Shown here piece by piece: positions 19,398-28,824 of a DNA stretch of 63,713 nucleotides. The translations under genes and the position numbers were made by a program. Numbering within the stretch: position 1 is the stretch's first letter; the number at the start of each line of letters is the position of its first letter. Under the pieces are notes generated by a model. It was not told the DNA's origin. It searched no databases and worked only from the letters and a program-made list of their open reading frames with translations. The stretch is from an uncultured Eubacterium sp. (lineage in GTDB: Bacteria > Bacillota > Clostridia > Lachnospirales > Lachnospiraceae). Where the stretch lies: assembly GCA_947089855.1 (NCBI GenBank), contig CAMUML010000021.1:1-63713 (forward strand), written 5' to 3'.

Positions 19398-20063
19398 ATG
19401 ATTATAGATGAAAGATTTGTAACCTATATGGATTCGCTGGACTGCGGAAATACGGAATTGCTCGATGAAATGGAAGCCGAAGCACTGCGTGCGGATGTAC
19501 CGGTGATCTGTAAGGAGACACAACGCTGTTTAAAGATGCTTTTGGCGGTAAAAAGGCCGCGGCGGATTTTGGAAGTTGGCACGGCAGTTGGGTTTTCCGC
19601 GGTTTTTATGAAAACGTATAATCCAGTGGAATGCAATATTGTAACGATTGAAAATTATGGGAAACGGATTCCCGCCGCCCGCAGGAATTTTGCACGTGCT
19701 GGAATGGAAGATAGCATTACGCTGGTGGAAGGGGATGCGGCCGTAGAATTGAAAAAATTGGCAGGCCCATTTGACCTGATTTTTATGGATGCGGCAAAAG
19801 GCCAATATATCCATTTCCTGCCGGAAGCACTGCGGCTGCTGGAAGAAGACGGGATGCTTGTTTCTGACAACATTTTACAGGATGGCGACATTATCGAATC
19901 CAGATATGCGGTCATCCGGCGTAACCGTACAATCCATAAGCGGATGCGTAGCTACTTGTATGCGCTGACGCACCATGAACAGCTGGTAACGGCAGTGCTG
20001 CCGGTAGGCGATGGGGTTACGGTCAGCAGCAAAGTGGCAGGAAAGAAAGGACACGATCAATGA
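19398..20063 (+). CDS. trmR: SAM-dependent O-methyltransferase, TrmR-like
   Basis: 221-residue class I methyltransferase of the YrrM/TrmR group. The SAM motif ILEVGTAVGFSAVFM is followed by IVTIENYGKRIPAARRNF, DLIFMDAAKGQYIHFLP and the VSDNILQDG loop. TrmR methylates 5-hydroxyuridine at the wobble position of tRNA to 5-methoxyuridine. The assignment is strengthened by the following U32/TrhP gene, which overlaps it by ATGA (20060-20063). Confidence 0.85.
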   Translation: MIIDERFVTYMDSLDCGNTELLDEMEAEALRADVPVICKETQRCLKMLLAVKRPRRILEVGTAVGFSAVFMKTYNPVECNIVTIENYGKRIPAARRNFARAGMEDSITLVEGDAAVELKKLAGPFDLIFMDAAKGQYIHFLPEALRLLEEDGMLVSDNILQDGDIIESRYAVIRRNRTIHKRMRSYLYALTHHEQLVTAVLPVGDGVTVSSKVAGKKGHDQ

Positions 20064-21313
20064 AACGCCCGGAATTGTTAGTTCCGGCAGGCAGTCTGGA
20101 AGTGCTCAAAACCGCTGTCATGTATGGCGCGGATGCGGTATACATCGGCGGGGAAGCATTTGGGCTGCGTGCCAAGGCAAAAAATTTTACATTGGAGGAA
20201 ATGGCTGAGGGCATTGCATTTGCACATGCACATAAGGCCAAAGTATATGTAACGGCAAATATTTTTGCACATAACTGTGACCTTGCAGGTGTACGGGATT
20301 ATTTTGCACAGTTAAATGAGCTAAAGCCGGATGCGCTGATCATTTCCGACCCAGGGGTTTTTACGCTTGCAAAGGAAATCTGCCCCCAAATCGAACGGCA
20401 TATCAGTACCCAGGCGAACAATACCAATTATGAAACATTTTTATTCTGGTACCGCCAAGGTGCAAAACGTGTGGTCTGTGCGCGGGAACTTTCTTTGGAA
20501 GAGCTCCGCGAAATCCGAAAACAGATACCGGCCGATTTGGAAATCGAGGTGTTTGTCCATGGCGCAATGTGCATTTCCTATTCCGGCCGCTGCCTGTTAA
20601 GCAATTATTTTACCGGCAGGGATGCCAACCAAGGGGAATGTACGCATCCATGCCGCTGGAAATATGCGGTAGTAGAAGAAACCAGGCCAGGCGAATATCT
20701 GCCGGTATTTGAAAATGAACGTGGGACGTATTTATTTAATTCCAAAGACTTGTGTATGGTCGGGCATATCCCAGACCTGGTAGCAGCCGGGGTTGACAGC
20801 TTAAAAATTGAAGGGCGTATGAAGACGGCGCTGTATATTGCTTCGGCGGCAAGGGCTTACCGTATTGCGTTGGATGATTTTTTCAAGTCCGAGGCACTGT
20901 ACCGGCAGAAACTCCCCTGGTATTTTGAGCAGGCTGCCAGCTGTACGTACCGGCAGTTTACAACCGGTTTTTTTTACGGCAAGCCGTCCCAAGAAGCACA
21001 GATTTATGATAACAATGTATTTATCAGGAATTATACATACCTTGGCCTTGTAGAAGCAGTGGACGCCAGGGGCCGCTGTATGGTCCACCAGCGGAACAAG
21101 TTTTCCGTGGGCAGCCAGATTGAGGTGATGAAACCGGATGGGCGCAATATCCAGGCGGTAGTAACGTCTATCCAGGATGAGGAGGGTAACGTAATGGAGT
21201 CAGCGCCGCATCCAAAACAGGTTTTGTATATCAGCCTGGTTCCAGCGGCAGGAGGCCCATCCGCGCTGGCGGTTGGCCTATATGACATTCTACGCAGAAA
21301 AGAGGAGGACTGA
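20060..21313 (+). CDS. U32 family protein, tRNA hydroxylation (TrhP-like)
   Basis: 417-residue member of the peptidase U32 family, now tied to hydroxylation of wobble uridine in tRNA together with TrmR-type methyltransferases. Clear family stretches are ELLVPAGSLEVLKTAVMYGA, the signature EVFVHGAMCISYSGRCLLS, and CTHPCRWKY with cysteines likely to bind an iron-sulfur cluster. Translationally coupled to trmR, so the pair probably makes 5-methoxyuridine-type wobble modifications. Confidence 0.87.
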   Translation: MKRPELLVPAGSLEVLKTAVMYGADAVYIGGEAFGLRAKAKNFTLEEMAEGIAFAHAHKAKVYVTANIFAHNCDLAGVRDYFAQLNELKPDALIISDPGVFTLAKEICPQIERHISTQANNTNYETFLFWYRQGAKRVVCARELSLEELREIRKQIPADLEIEVFVHGAMCISYSGRCLLSNYFTGRDANQGECTHPCRWKYAVVEETRPGEYLPVFENERGTYLFNSKDLCMVGHIPDLVAAGVDSLKIEGRMKTALYIASAARAYRIALDDFFKSEALYRQKLPWYFEQAASCTYRQFTTGFFYGKPSQEAQIYDNNVFIRNYTYLGLVEAVDARGRCMVHQRNKFSVGSQIEVMKPDGRNIQAVVTSIQDEEGNVMESAPHPKQVLYISLVPAAGGPSALAVGLYDILRRKEED

Positions 21314-21316
21314 CAA

Positions 21317-22372
21317 ATGGGAGACAGATATGTAGCATATGTGGGTACTTATACGCATCAGAACAGCCTTGGGATCCACATTTACGATTTGGATGTAGAG
21401 CATGGGAAGATCAAGGAACGCAAGATGGTTCCGATCCGGAATTCTTCGGACCTGATCATTTCGCACAGCCGTAAATTTTTATATTCGATTGCCGATGAAG
21501 GCGTAGCAGCCTTCCATATCTTGGAAGATGGGGATTTAAAACTGATCAATAAAGAATGGATCGGCGGCATGCGCGGCTGTTATCTGGAATTGGACGATGA
21601 CGACCGCTACCTGTTTGTAGCAGGATACCATGACGCGCGGGTTTCTATGATGCGCTTAAACCCGGATGGGTCGATTGCAGGCATCGCAGACGGCGTATTC
21701 CACAAAGGGATGGGCCGCCGCGCCGCGGACCGCAATTCTAGGCCGCATGTGCTCTGTGTTAAGATGACGCCGGACCAGCGTTACCTGTGTGCGGTAGATG
21801 GCGGGCTTGACCATGTCAAGCTATATAAGCTTGACTATGAAGCCGGGCAGCTGATCAACCATGATATTTTGCGCTGCCCGCTGGATTCTGCGCCTTGTGC
21901 GATCCGCTTTAGCAATAACGGGCGGTTTGCCTATGTATTGTGCGAACTGTCCAATGCCATCAATGTTTATGAATACCATGTCATTGGACAGGATAACCCG
22001 GAATTTGAACTGATCCAGACGATTTCAACGAAAGACCCGACTGATAATGAGATCGGCAGCCCGATTACAATGGAGTTTTCCGCAGACGGGAACTACCTGT
22101 TTTGTACCGATGCCGGGATCAATGCGGCACTTATTTTTGAAGTAGACCAGGAAACGGGGAAGCTGACGCTTGTATGCAACAACCGGATCGGCGGCGAGTT
22201 CCCGAAAGCCATTGCGGTCTTTCCAGACGGCAGGCACTTTATGTGCTTAAACCATGATGATAATACGATTGGGATTTTCTCGGTCAATTACGAGGGGAAA
22301 TACTTTTTAATGCACGGTAAGCCAATCCCGGTGGAAACGCCGAACTGCGTCTATCTGCATAAAATCCATTAA
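21317..22372 (+). CDS. Lactonase family seven-bladed beta-propeller protein
   Basis: 351-residue protein of the lactonase (Pgl/YkgB-type) family. It opens with YVAYVGTYTHQNSLGIHIYDLD and contains the repeating propeller blades and the conserved VLCVKMTPDQRYLCAVDGGLD and PRAIRFSNNGRFAYVLCE-like segments (here APCAIRFSNNGRFAYVL). Some relatives hydrolyse 6-phosphogluconolactone; others have unknown substrates, so activity is not fixed. Strong GAGGAGG upstream. Confidence 0.85.
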   Translation: MGDRYVAYVGTYTHQNSLGIHIYDLDVEHGKIKERKMVPIRNSSDLIISHSRKFLYSIADEGVAAFHILEDGDLKLINKEWIGGMRGCYLELDDDDRYLFVAGYHDARVSMMRLNPDGSIAGIADGVFHKGMGRRAADRNSRPHVLCVKMTPDQRYLCAVDGGLDHVKLYKLDYEAGQLINHDILRCPLDSAPCAIRFSNNGRFAYVLCELSNAINVYEYHVIGQDNPEFELIQTISTKDPTDNEIGSPITMEFSADGNYLFCTDAGINAALIFEVDQETGKLTLVCNNRIGGEFPKAIAVFPDGRHFMCLNHDDNTIGIFSVNYEGKYFLMHGKPIPVETPNCVYLHKIH

Positions 22373-22423
22373 AAGGCTGGGGGCTTGTGTATAGTAAAAA
22401 TATAAATTGTAGGGGAGGTATTT

Positions 22424-23374
22424 ATGGCAGGCAATTATCGGCTGGTTACAAGGAGCGACTTTGACGGGCTGGTCTGTGCAATGATCTTAAAGGAGCTGGA
22501 TTTGATCAATTCGATTAAATTTGTGCATCCAAAAGATATGCAAGATGGCCTGATACCGGTTACAAACCGCGATATTACGACCAACCTTCCATTTGTGGAG
22601 GGGGTATATCTAGCGTTTGACCACCATTCCAGCGAAGTACACGAAGACGAAGATAAGCCGTCTTATATTATTGAGGGGGAAGCGCCGTCTACGGCACGTA
22701 TTGTTTATGAGTATTTTGGCGGGCATGAAAAGTTGCCGCGTATTTCGCAGGAAATTATGGAAGCCGTAGACAAGTCGGATTCTGCCCAGTTTGACCTGGA
22801 AGATATTTTGCATCCTACAGGCTGGGCGCTGATGAGCTTTTTAATGGATGCAAGGACGGGCCTTGGCCGTTTCCACGGGTTCCGCATTTCCAATTACGAC
22901 CTGATGATGCAGCTGATCGATTACTGCCTGGAACATCCGGTGGAAGATGTATTGAACCTTCCGGACGTGAAAGAACGTGTGGACCTGTATTTCAGGCAGC
23001 AGCAGGATTTTAAGGCCCAGCTTCTGCGTGTAACGCGTGTAATCGGGGATGTTGCGCTTGTCTATTTAAAAAATGAGGAAATTATTTATACCGGCAACCG
23101 CTTTTTGGTCTATGCCTTGTATCCGGATGTGAAGATTTCGGTCCATGTAATGTGGGGGCGCAAAAAGCAGAATACGGCTGTTACAATTGGAAAGTCGATT
23201 TTAAACCGTTCATCCAATATCGATATAGGGGAGATTTGCCACTATTACGGGGGCGGCGGGCACCACAATGCCGGGACGTGCCAGCTTCCAAACGATGAAG
23301 TGGACGGGATTTTGCCGGATATTTTAGATTTGCTGAATGAAAAAGTTACGCTCAAGGGGCTGGACAAGAAATAG
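22424..23374 (+). CDS. DHH family phosphoesterase
   Basis: 316-residue DHH-DHHA1 protein. RSDFDGLVCAMIL gives the first Asp motif, FDHHSSEV the DHH signature, and GGGGHHNAGTCQLP the DHHA1 RNA/nucleotide-binding end. Relatives hydrolyse oligonucleotides, cyclic dinucleotide products or polyphosphate; this one lacks extra domains, so substrate cannot be named. GGGGAGG precedes the ATG. Confidence 0.85.
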   Translation: MAGNYRLVTRSDFDGLVCAMILKELDLINSIKFVHPKDMQDGLIPVTNRDITTNLPFVEGVYLAFDHHSSEVHEDEDKPSYIIEGEAPSTARIVYEYFGGHEKLPRISQEIMEAVDKSDSAQFDLEDILHPTGWALMSFLMDARTGLGRFHGFRISNYDLMMQLIDYCLEHPVEDVLNLPDVKERVDLYFRQQQDFKAQLLRVTRVIGDVALVYLKNEEIIYTGNRFLVYALYPDVKISVHVMWGRKKQNTAVTIGKSILNRSSNIDIGEICHYYGGGGHHNAGTCQLPNDEVDGILPDILDLLNEKVTLKGLDKK

Positions 23375-23419
23375 CCCAGCTGGCATTATGGGCGGGATTG
23401 CTGCGAAAGGAAAAAGGCT

Positions 23420-24532
23420 ATGTCAGGATCATCCTTTGGAAAACTGTTTCAAATTACTACCTGGGGGGAATCGCATGGCACCGGGATTGGCGTAGTAGTA
23501 GACGGCTGCCCGGCAGGGCTTGCATTGTGTGAGGAAGACATCCAGGTTTATTTAGACCGCAGGAAGCCTGGGCAGTCGCGGTTTGGGACGCCGCGCAAAG
23601 AAGACGATGCCGTTACCATCCAGTCCGGCATTTTTGAGGGGCGCACGGCCGGTACGCCGATTTCTATGGTGATCTACAATAAAAACCATCGTTCGGCGGA
23701 TTACAGTGAGATTGCTTCCTATTACCGCCCTGGACATGCCGATTATACCTTTGACTGCAAATATGGCTTTCGGGATTACCGGGGCGGCGGGCGGTCTTCC
23801 GCCCGGGAAACCGCAGGCCGTGTTGCAGCAGGCGCTATTGCAGCCCGGCTGCTTGCAGCCGCTGGTATCCATTTTTTGACCTATGTCAAGAGCATCGGCC
23901 CGGTAACGGTAGACCCGGCCCGTTTTGATGCGCGGGAAATCAGCCAAAACCCGCTTGCCATGCCGGATGCTGCGGCGGCGGCCAAAGCAGGGGAATACCT
24001 GGAACGCTGTATGAAAGCGCAAAATTCTGCAGGCGGCGTGGTGGAATGCATCGTTACCGGGGTACCAGCCGGAATCGGCGACCCCGTGTTTGACAAGCTG
24101 GACGCGCAGCTTGCAAAAGCGGTATTTTCCATTGGTGCAGTCAAAGGCTTTGAAATCGGGGACGGGTTTGCTGCCGCGCAGGCAGACGGCCTTACAAATA
24201 ATGATGCCTTTTACTATGATGAAAACGGCGTCCTGCGCAAAAGGTCAAACCATGCCGGCGGGATACTCGGCGGCATTAGCGATGGATCAGAGCTTGTGTT
24301 CCGTGCTGCCTTTAAGCCGACGCCGTCTATCAGTGCCGTACAGGAAACAGTCAACAAAAAGGGCGAGAATATTACCGTCCAGGTAAAAGGCCGCCATGAC
24401 CCAGTGATTGTCCCACGCGCTGCCGTTGTCGTAGAAGCGATGGCAGCATTGACGCTGGCTGACTGGATGCTGGCTGATATGGGGGCACGGTTTGAGGACT
24501 TTTTGCAGCGCTACCAGCATGAGGGACAGTAA
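23420..24532 (+). CDS. aroC: Chorismate synthase
   Basis: 370-residue enzyme that converts 5-enolpyruvylshikimate-3-phosphate to chorismate using reduced FMN, the last step of the shikimate pathway. Signatures include [41 protein letters not shown] and [27 protein letters not shown] lies before the ATG. No other aromatic-amino-acid genes are adjacent. It converges with tmcAL, with 59 bases between the stops. Confidence 0.97.
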   Translation: MSGSSFGKLFQITTWGESHGTGIGVVVDGCPAGLALCEEDIQVYLDRRKPGQSRFGTPRKEDDAVTIQSGIFEGRTAGTPISMVIYNKNHRSADYSEIASYYRPGHADYTFDCKYGFRDYRGGGRSSARETAGRVAAGAIAARLLAAAGIHFLTYVKSIGPVTVDPARFDAREISQNPLAMPDAAAAAKAGEYLERCMKAQNSAGGVVECIVTGVPAGIGDPVFDKLDAQLAKAVFSIGAVKGFEIGDGFAAAQADGLTNNDAFYYDENGVLRKRSNHAGGILGGISDGSELVFRAAFKPTPSISAVQETVNKKGENITVQVKGRHDPVIVPRAAVVVEAMAALTLADWMLADMGARFEDFLQRYQHEGQ

Positions 24533-24591
24533 AGTTCCTAAATATTGCGGGCAGGCGGCGGAAGAAATCTGTAGGCCAGGACAGCATCCGG

Positions 24592-25851
24592 TTACCGGAT
24601 ACGCACCTGCTGGCAGAATTCATTCCGCATCGCCTGCCCGCCTTTTTCGGCCAAAAGTGCACGGTACACACGGTCTGCAAACAGGTTTTTTTCAAAAAAG
24701 CCATAAGCCCCGGTTTCTTTTGGCAGTATTTTTTTTGCGTCGGCTGCACGTGCCAGCAGCGGAACCGCGCTGTGCTTGCGGATATAAGAAAACAGGCCTT
24801 CGGACGGGCGGCGGAATCCAAGTACCCTGGCATAAGGGATATAGGCTTGGCTGCGCCAGAAATCATAGTCGCTTTGGCTGATCTTTAATAGGATATGGAG
24901 CAGTGTGCGGCTGATTCTCGTATAGGCCAGGTTTTTGGATTTTAAAAGTGTGCAAAACTGGGAAAACCCCGTATAAGCATCCAGGTTCTGGATGATTTTA
25001 TTAGAAAGCCCGGCCGGGCAGTCTGCAAAGCGGCTGTAGCCGGCAGCGGCATGTTCCAATAAAGCATAATGGAGCATTCCAGAACAGTCGTCCGCAAAAA
25101 GCAGTGGATAGGCTGCCTGGTAGCCGGTTAGCAGGCGGAAGGAGGCGGGCGGCATGGCATGGCGCAGCGGGCTGTTTGGCAGGCATACATCCGGATGTGC
25201 GGCCAGATAGCTGCGGATGGCAGAGGCAGAGGCAAACGGGCCGGACAGATGTTTTGCATGGTGGCCAGCCCCCTGGCGCTGGACCGGGTGTATTTTGATA
25301 GGCAGCCGGTTTGCAGCGACCGCTTTTTGGTATTCCAGCGCCAGCGTATTATTCGGGTTTTTTAAAATATCCGATGCCGCGGCAGCATCTGCTTGCGGCA
25401 GCAGCGCCAGCACGGTTTTTTCCCTTGCGAGGGCATAATTGTCCCCTTGTTTTAAAAAGCTGCCTAAAAGCTGCCGGTATTTTTCCGTTTCGTTGCAAAG
25501 GAGGCTGCAAATACTGGAAAATAGGGGAGAGCCAGGCGTCTCGCACCCGTAGCTTAACGTATCCACACAGCCAAGCTGGGCTAGCAGGTGGACGCTGGCA
25601 CTGGCGAAATATTCAGCGCTTGCACAAGACCAAAGGGGCGGGAGTTCCAGAATTAGGTCCGCGCCTTCGCAAAGCGCCATTTCTGCGCGCGTAAATTTAT
25701 CCAGGAGGGCGGGGGCTCCGCGCTGTACGAAATTTCCGCTCATAACGACAATTAGGTAATCGGCGCAGGTTTCTTCACGGGCGCGTTTTAGGTGGTAGCT
25801 GTGGCCATTGTGGAAGGGGTTGTATTCTGCGATAATGCCAGTAATTTTCAT
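24592..25851 (-). CDS. tmcAL: tRNA(Met) cytidine acetate ligase TmcAL
   Basis: About 419-residue nucleotidyltransferase-fold enzyme (YlbM family) that makes N4-acetylcytidine at the wobble position of elongator tRNA(Met) from acetate and ATP. The N-terminus ITGIIAEYNPFHNGHSYHL has the HxGH motif, followed by VMSGNFVQRGAPA and DLILELPPLWSCASAEYFA. I use the ATG at 25851 (MKITGII); an upstream in-frame ATG at 25926 would add a Pro-rich tail with no homology. AAAGGAC lies upstream at usable distance. Confidence 0.93.
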   Translation of the reverse strand: MKITGIIAEYNPFHNGHSYHLKRAREETCADYLIVVMSGNFVQRGAPALLDKFTRAEMALCEGADLILELPPLWSCASAEYFASASVHLLAQLGCVDTLSYGCETPGSPLFSSICSLLCNETEKYRQLLGSFLKQGDNYALAREKTVLALLPQADAAAASDILKNPNNTLALEYQKAVAANRLPIKIHPVQRQGAGHHAKHLSGPFASASAIRSYLAAHPDVCLPNSPLRHAMPPASFRLLTGYQAAYPLLFADDCSGMLHYALLEHAAAGYSRFADCPAGLSNKIIQNLDAYTGFSQFCTLLKSKNLAYTRISRTLLHILLKISQSDYDFWRSQAYIPYARVLGFRRPSEGLFSYIRKHSAVPLLARAADAKKILPKETGAYGFFEKNLFADRVYRALLAEKGGQAMRNEFCQQVRIR

Positions 25852-26174
25852 GGGGTGGGTACGTCCTTTCTTTTTTTGTGGTGCGGTGTATTGGGATGCT
25901 GGCAGGCCTGGGGGGGGGCTTCCCATCCTCCGGCTGGCTGCGGAAGGATTTACGGGAGAGGCTGTCCGAAAACGAAATCCCTTCGCTACGCATACACATT
26001 GATGGCCGGGTTATACAAAAGGTAGATTTTTGTATGTATGGTGGATGTTTGGTTTAGCGGATGGTTGAGCTGCAATTTGTTTTTGTGTGATGGTATGGAT
26101 ACAGTATAAATAATGGTGTGGGGAATTACAAGGCTGTTGATTTATTTGTGGGTAAAAAAGGATGGATTTGTTTT

Positions 26175-27122
26175 ATGGGAGTAAAGAGGGTTGTGCAGGC
26201 AATGGCTGTTTTTTGTGCGGGATTGTGTTTATGGTATTTGTGCGGGAGGGCAGGGGATGCTGGGAATGTAAGGATAAAGGAGGAGCGTTTGGCGGTTGCG
26301 GGTATTGGCCATGCATATACGTTTTTTTTAATTGCCGATACGCATATTAGCTTGTGTGATGCGCGGGATGAAGGTTTGATGGAAAAGGCTTTGGCGCGCA
26401 GGCAGGCGTTTGAGGCGGAAAGTGGGAAGGTTGCGTCGCGGACGTTTGCAAATTTAATGGATGCTGCGAATGAAGGCAATGCGGACCTTACGATATTTGC
26501 AGGGGATATTACGGATTCTGCGATGTATGCTTCGATTGAATTTGTGGAAAAACAGGTGGGCCGTTTGGAAATGCCGTATTTGTATATTACTGGAAACCAT
26601 GATTTTGAGTATGGGGACGAGTATTTTTCGAAGAAGGCGTACCGGGATTATTTTCCCCGTCTGCAAAACCTGACGGGTACGGCACAGCAGTATGTGGTAA
26701 AAGAATATGAGGATCTGGTTGTTGCGGGGATTAATGATAAAAATAACCAGTTTTCTAAGGGGGCGGTCCGTGCGCTGCTGCCTTATCTGGAGCCAGGCAG
26801 CAAACCGGTTATTTTAGTTATGCATGTACCGCTGCAGCCACAGGATCCAGATTCGCCCCTACAGCAGCAGGCAGACCAGGTGTGGGGGTTATCAGAAAAA
26901 GGCAGGTGCCGTGTCCTGCTTGGTGAGGATGCTTGTAAGCCGAATAAAACGACGCAGAAATTACTGGATGCTGTGTTTGCCAAAGATAGCCCGGTAGCGG
27001 CTGTATTTGCGGGGCATATCCATTTCTATAACCGTAGTATGCTGAATGCAGCTTCCGGGCAGATCGTAACCGGGGCAGGCTATTATGGGGATGCGGTGCG
27101 TGTTTTGGTTTGCCCGCAGTAA
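26175..27122 (+). CDS. Membrane-anchored or secreted metallophosphoesterase
   Basis: Calcineurin-like phosphoesterase with metal ligands in IADTHI, FAGDIT, ITGNHDFEYG, VMHVPL and FAGHIHFYN, which is the full set of family motifs. The N-terminus has a hydrophobic segment (VVQAMAVFCAGLCLWYLCG), so the enzyme is probably anchored outside the membrane. I choose the ATG at 26175; a GTG at 26118 would add 19 residues. Codon choice and a purine-rich leader suggest a somewhat different origin from its neighbours. Substrate unknown. Confidence 0.82.
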   Translation: MGVKRVVQAMAVFCAGLCLWYLCGRAGDAGNVRIKEERLAVAGIGHAYTFFLIADTHISLCDARDEGLMEKALARRQAFEAESGKVASRTFANLMDAANEGNADLTIFAGDITDSAMYASIEFVEKQVGRLEMPYLYITGNHDFEYGDEYFSKKAYRDYFPRLQNLTGTAQQYVVKEYEDLVVAGINDKNNQFSKGAVRALLPYLEPGSKPVILVMHVPLQPQDPDSPLQQQADQVWGLSEKGRCRVLLGEDACKPNKTTQKLLDAVFAKDSPVAAVFAGHIHFYNRSMLNAASGQIVTGAGYYGDAVRVLVCPQ

Positions 27123-27587
27123 AGGATGGGTACTGCGTTACGATTGACACATCAGCAGAAACCTTGGCGTGATGCTTATTCTAATAGAATAAGGCTTAGA
27201 GAATCTGGGAGTCTATGGAAGAATAAACCGTGCCTGTGAAACATGCTTTTCCACAGGGAAAGCATGTACCTTTGATGACGACTTCAATACGATAGCACTG
27301 GCTATTTTGTAGGCAGACGCTATTGTGTTCACTATGACGGTTTTACCGGCACAGATTAAGGGCGCCATTGACCGGATAAGATGCCAGTTTACCAGTCTGG
27401 TATAGTTTTATGTACATTTTCTTTGTGAAAACTGCCAGTTGCTTACTGTTTTCTATCCTGTCATTTTTGATAGTCTGACTTTCCTGAAATAAAAGCATTA
27501 TACTTCTTTGGAAATGAAGGTGGTATATGGAACAGTAGGGGCTATACAAAAGGGTCATGTAGGAAATGAAAGGGCACTGAAATAAAG
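27123..27587. other. Non-coding gap with two perfect hairpins
   Basis: No gene is recognisable. It contains the palindrome CTTATTCTAATAGAATAAG near 27175-27195 and a 9-bp perfect stem ACATGCTTT (27241-27249) with AAAGCATGT (27259-27267). Broken reading frames suggest decayed sequence at the left edge of the AT-rich island. Confidence 0.5.
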
Positions 27588-27795
27588 TATACAGATGAAC
27601 AGCCGGGTGATTATTACAGGGAGGGGTATAACCTGTTTGCGCGGCTCAAAAAGTATAAAGAAAATGAACTTTTATTCCTGCATAACAAACGGGCTCCGTC
27701 CAACAATTCCTTATGCGAAAGCTGGCAAGGGTATATAAAAGGAAAAAGAAACAGGCAGTTATCCTGCGCAGCCAGAAAAAGCTTTACTTTTTCAG
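27588..27795 (+). pseudogene. IS66-like transposase remnant (C-terminal piece)
   Basis: The reading frame from 27588 gives YNLFARLKKYKENELLFLHN, then KRAPSNNSLCE, typical of the DDE C-terminal segment of IS66-type transposases. A one-base loss near 27720 shifts the frame, and the expected continuation (LARVYKRKKKQAVILRSQ) is found in the next frame. Start, upstream catalytic part and IS ends are missing. It marks the left border of the glycan island. Confidence 0.65.
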
Positions 27796-28041
27796 CTTTT
27801 TTTGTGTTTTTATTGCTTTTTTGGATTTTAATAACTATGGACAAAAGAGTAAAGTTTTATACAAAACATGCCGATAAAATACTCGGTGAGGAGTTTAGGA
27901 TGAATTTGCGATATGATGCATGGACGCCGAAAAGAGAAATTATGTGTAAAGCTGTCAAATGGTCATATAATCCATAAGACAGCTTTAAATCTTGAAAAAC
28001 TAAAGTATATATATCTTATTTATTATAAAGATCAATAATAC

Positions 28042-28222
28042 ATGAAAAAGGATGAAAGGACGAAAGAAATACTATTAGTGGCCGGAAGAGGCACAAGAAT
28101 ATCACGGATGGTGCAGGAAGCACCAAAGAGTATGCTGCCAATAAACGGCATCCCCTGATTCGCCATACGGTACAAATGTTGGCGAATGAAGGAATAGAAG
28201 TCGTTGCCTGCACCGGGTTGTT
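28042..28222 (+). pseudogene. Sugar nucleotidyltransferase remnant
   Basis: From ATG 28042 the frame encodes an NTP-transferase start, LLVAGRGTRISRMVQEAPKS followed by MLPINGIP. A frameshift at about 28157 moves the expected continuation (LIRHTVQMLANEGIEVVACT) to another frame. Only the N-terminal nucleotide-binding part of a glycan nucleotidyltransferase remains. The following 28223-28380 has no recognisable gene. Confidence 0.7.
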
Positions 28223-28380
28223 AGTATATATATTTTATTAAATATTATGCAAAATGGTGGGAAAAAATATTGAAACTGGATGGCAGCAAAAAGAAAGTCC
28301 TGGTTCTGTTGGTTGAATGGAAAAATTTTTGGCGTCATTTGAAGAATTGAACAGGTAAATGATTACGTAAAGGAGTATGT

Positions 28381-28803
28381 ATGATAGGAAAGAGACGCGA
28401 TGTTAATTATAAAAGATATAGGGAATATCGTTTGAATTACAATATATTATATAAATGGATGTTTTGTGAGCTGTATGGGAGAACTATAGAAGATGAATTG
28501 TTAAAAAGGAATATTCATACTATTGCTATTTATGGTGCAGGAGAATTGGGCGGGTTGCTTTGGAACAAATTAAAGAAATCATCTATAAAAGTGGCATATA
28601 TTATTGATACTTATAGCGAAGCAAAACATTATGATATTGATGATATAGAGATAATAAGACCAAGCAAAGTCAAGAAGAAAAATATGGTTGACTTAATCAT
28701 TGTATCTTATATGCCAGCTATAAATGCAATTCTTAGAACATTAGATCATGAAGAAATCAGGATACCTGTTATTTCGATAGAAGACTTTATTATGAGAATG
28801 TAA
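28381..28803 (+). CDS. Stand-alone YGAG Rossmann-like domain protein
   Basis: 140-residue protein. A basic N-terminal helix region is followed by IHTIAIYGAGELGGLLWNKL (Y51-GAG), VAYIIDTYSEAKHYDIDD, an IIRPSK segment and VDLIIVSY. This is a small Rossmann-like nucleotide-binding fold such as those at the N-terminus of PglD-type or C-terminus of glycan-modifying enzymes. The same module recurs in three larger proteins of this island. No catalytic domain is attached here. AAAGGAG upstream. A role as a nucleotide-sugar or NAD-binding partner subunit is inference. Confidence 0.65.
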   Translation: MIGKRRDVNYKRYREYRLNYNILYKWMFCELYGRTIEDELLKRNIHTIAIYGAGELGGLLWNKLKKSSIKVAYIIDTYSEAKHYDIDDIEIIRPSKVKKKNMVDLIIVSYMPAINAILRTLDHEEIRIPVISIEDFIMRM

Positions 28804-28824
28804 AAATCTGATGGAGAATTAGTT

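Noticed and set aside
24531-24545. AGTTCCTAA after aroC as a solitary end of the 157-bp element
   Set aside because: Only nine bases match the element's end, which can arise by chance.
25900-26110. GC-rich inverted stretch near CATCCTCCGGCTGGCTGCGGAAGG as another repeat copy
   Set aside because: The pairing is short and it lacks the AAGCATTCTG and GGTACCGGACGG motifs of the repeat family.
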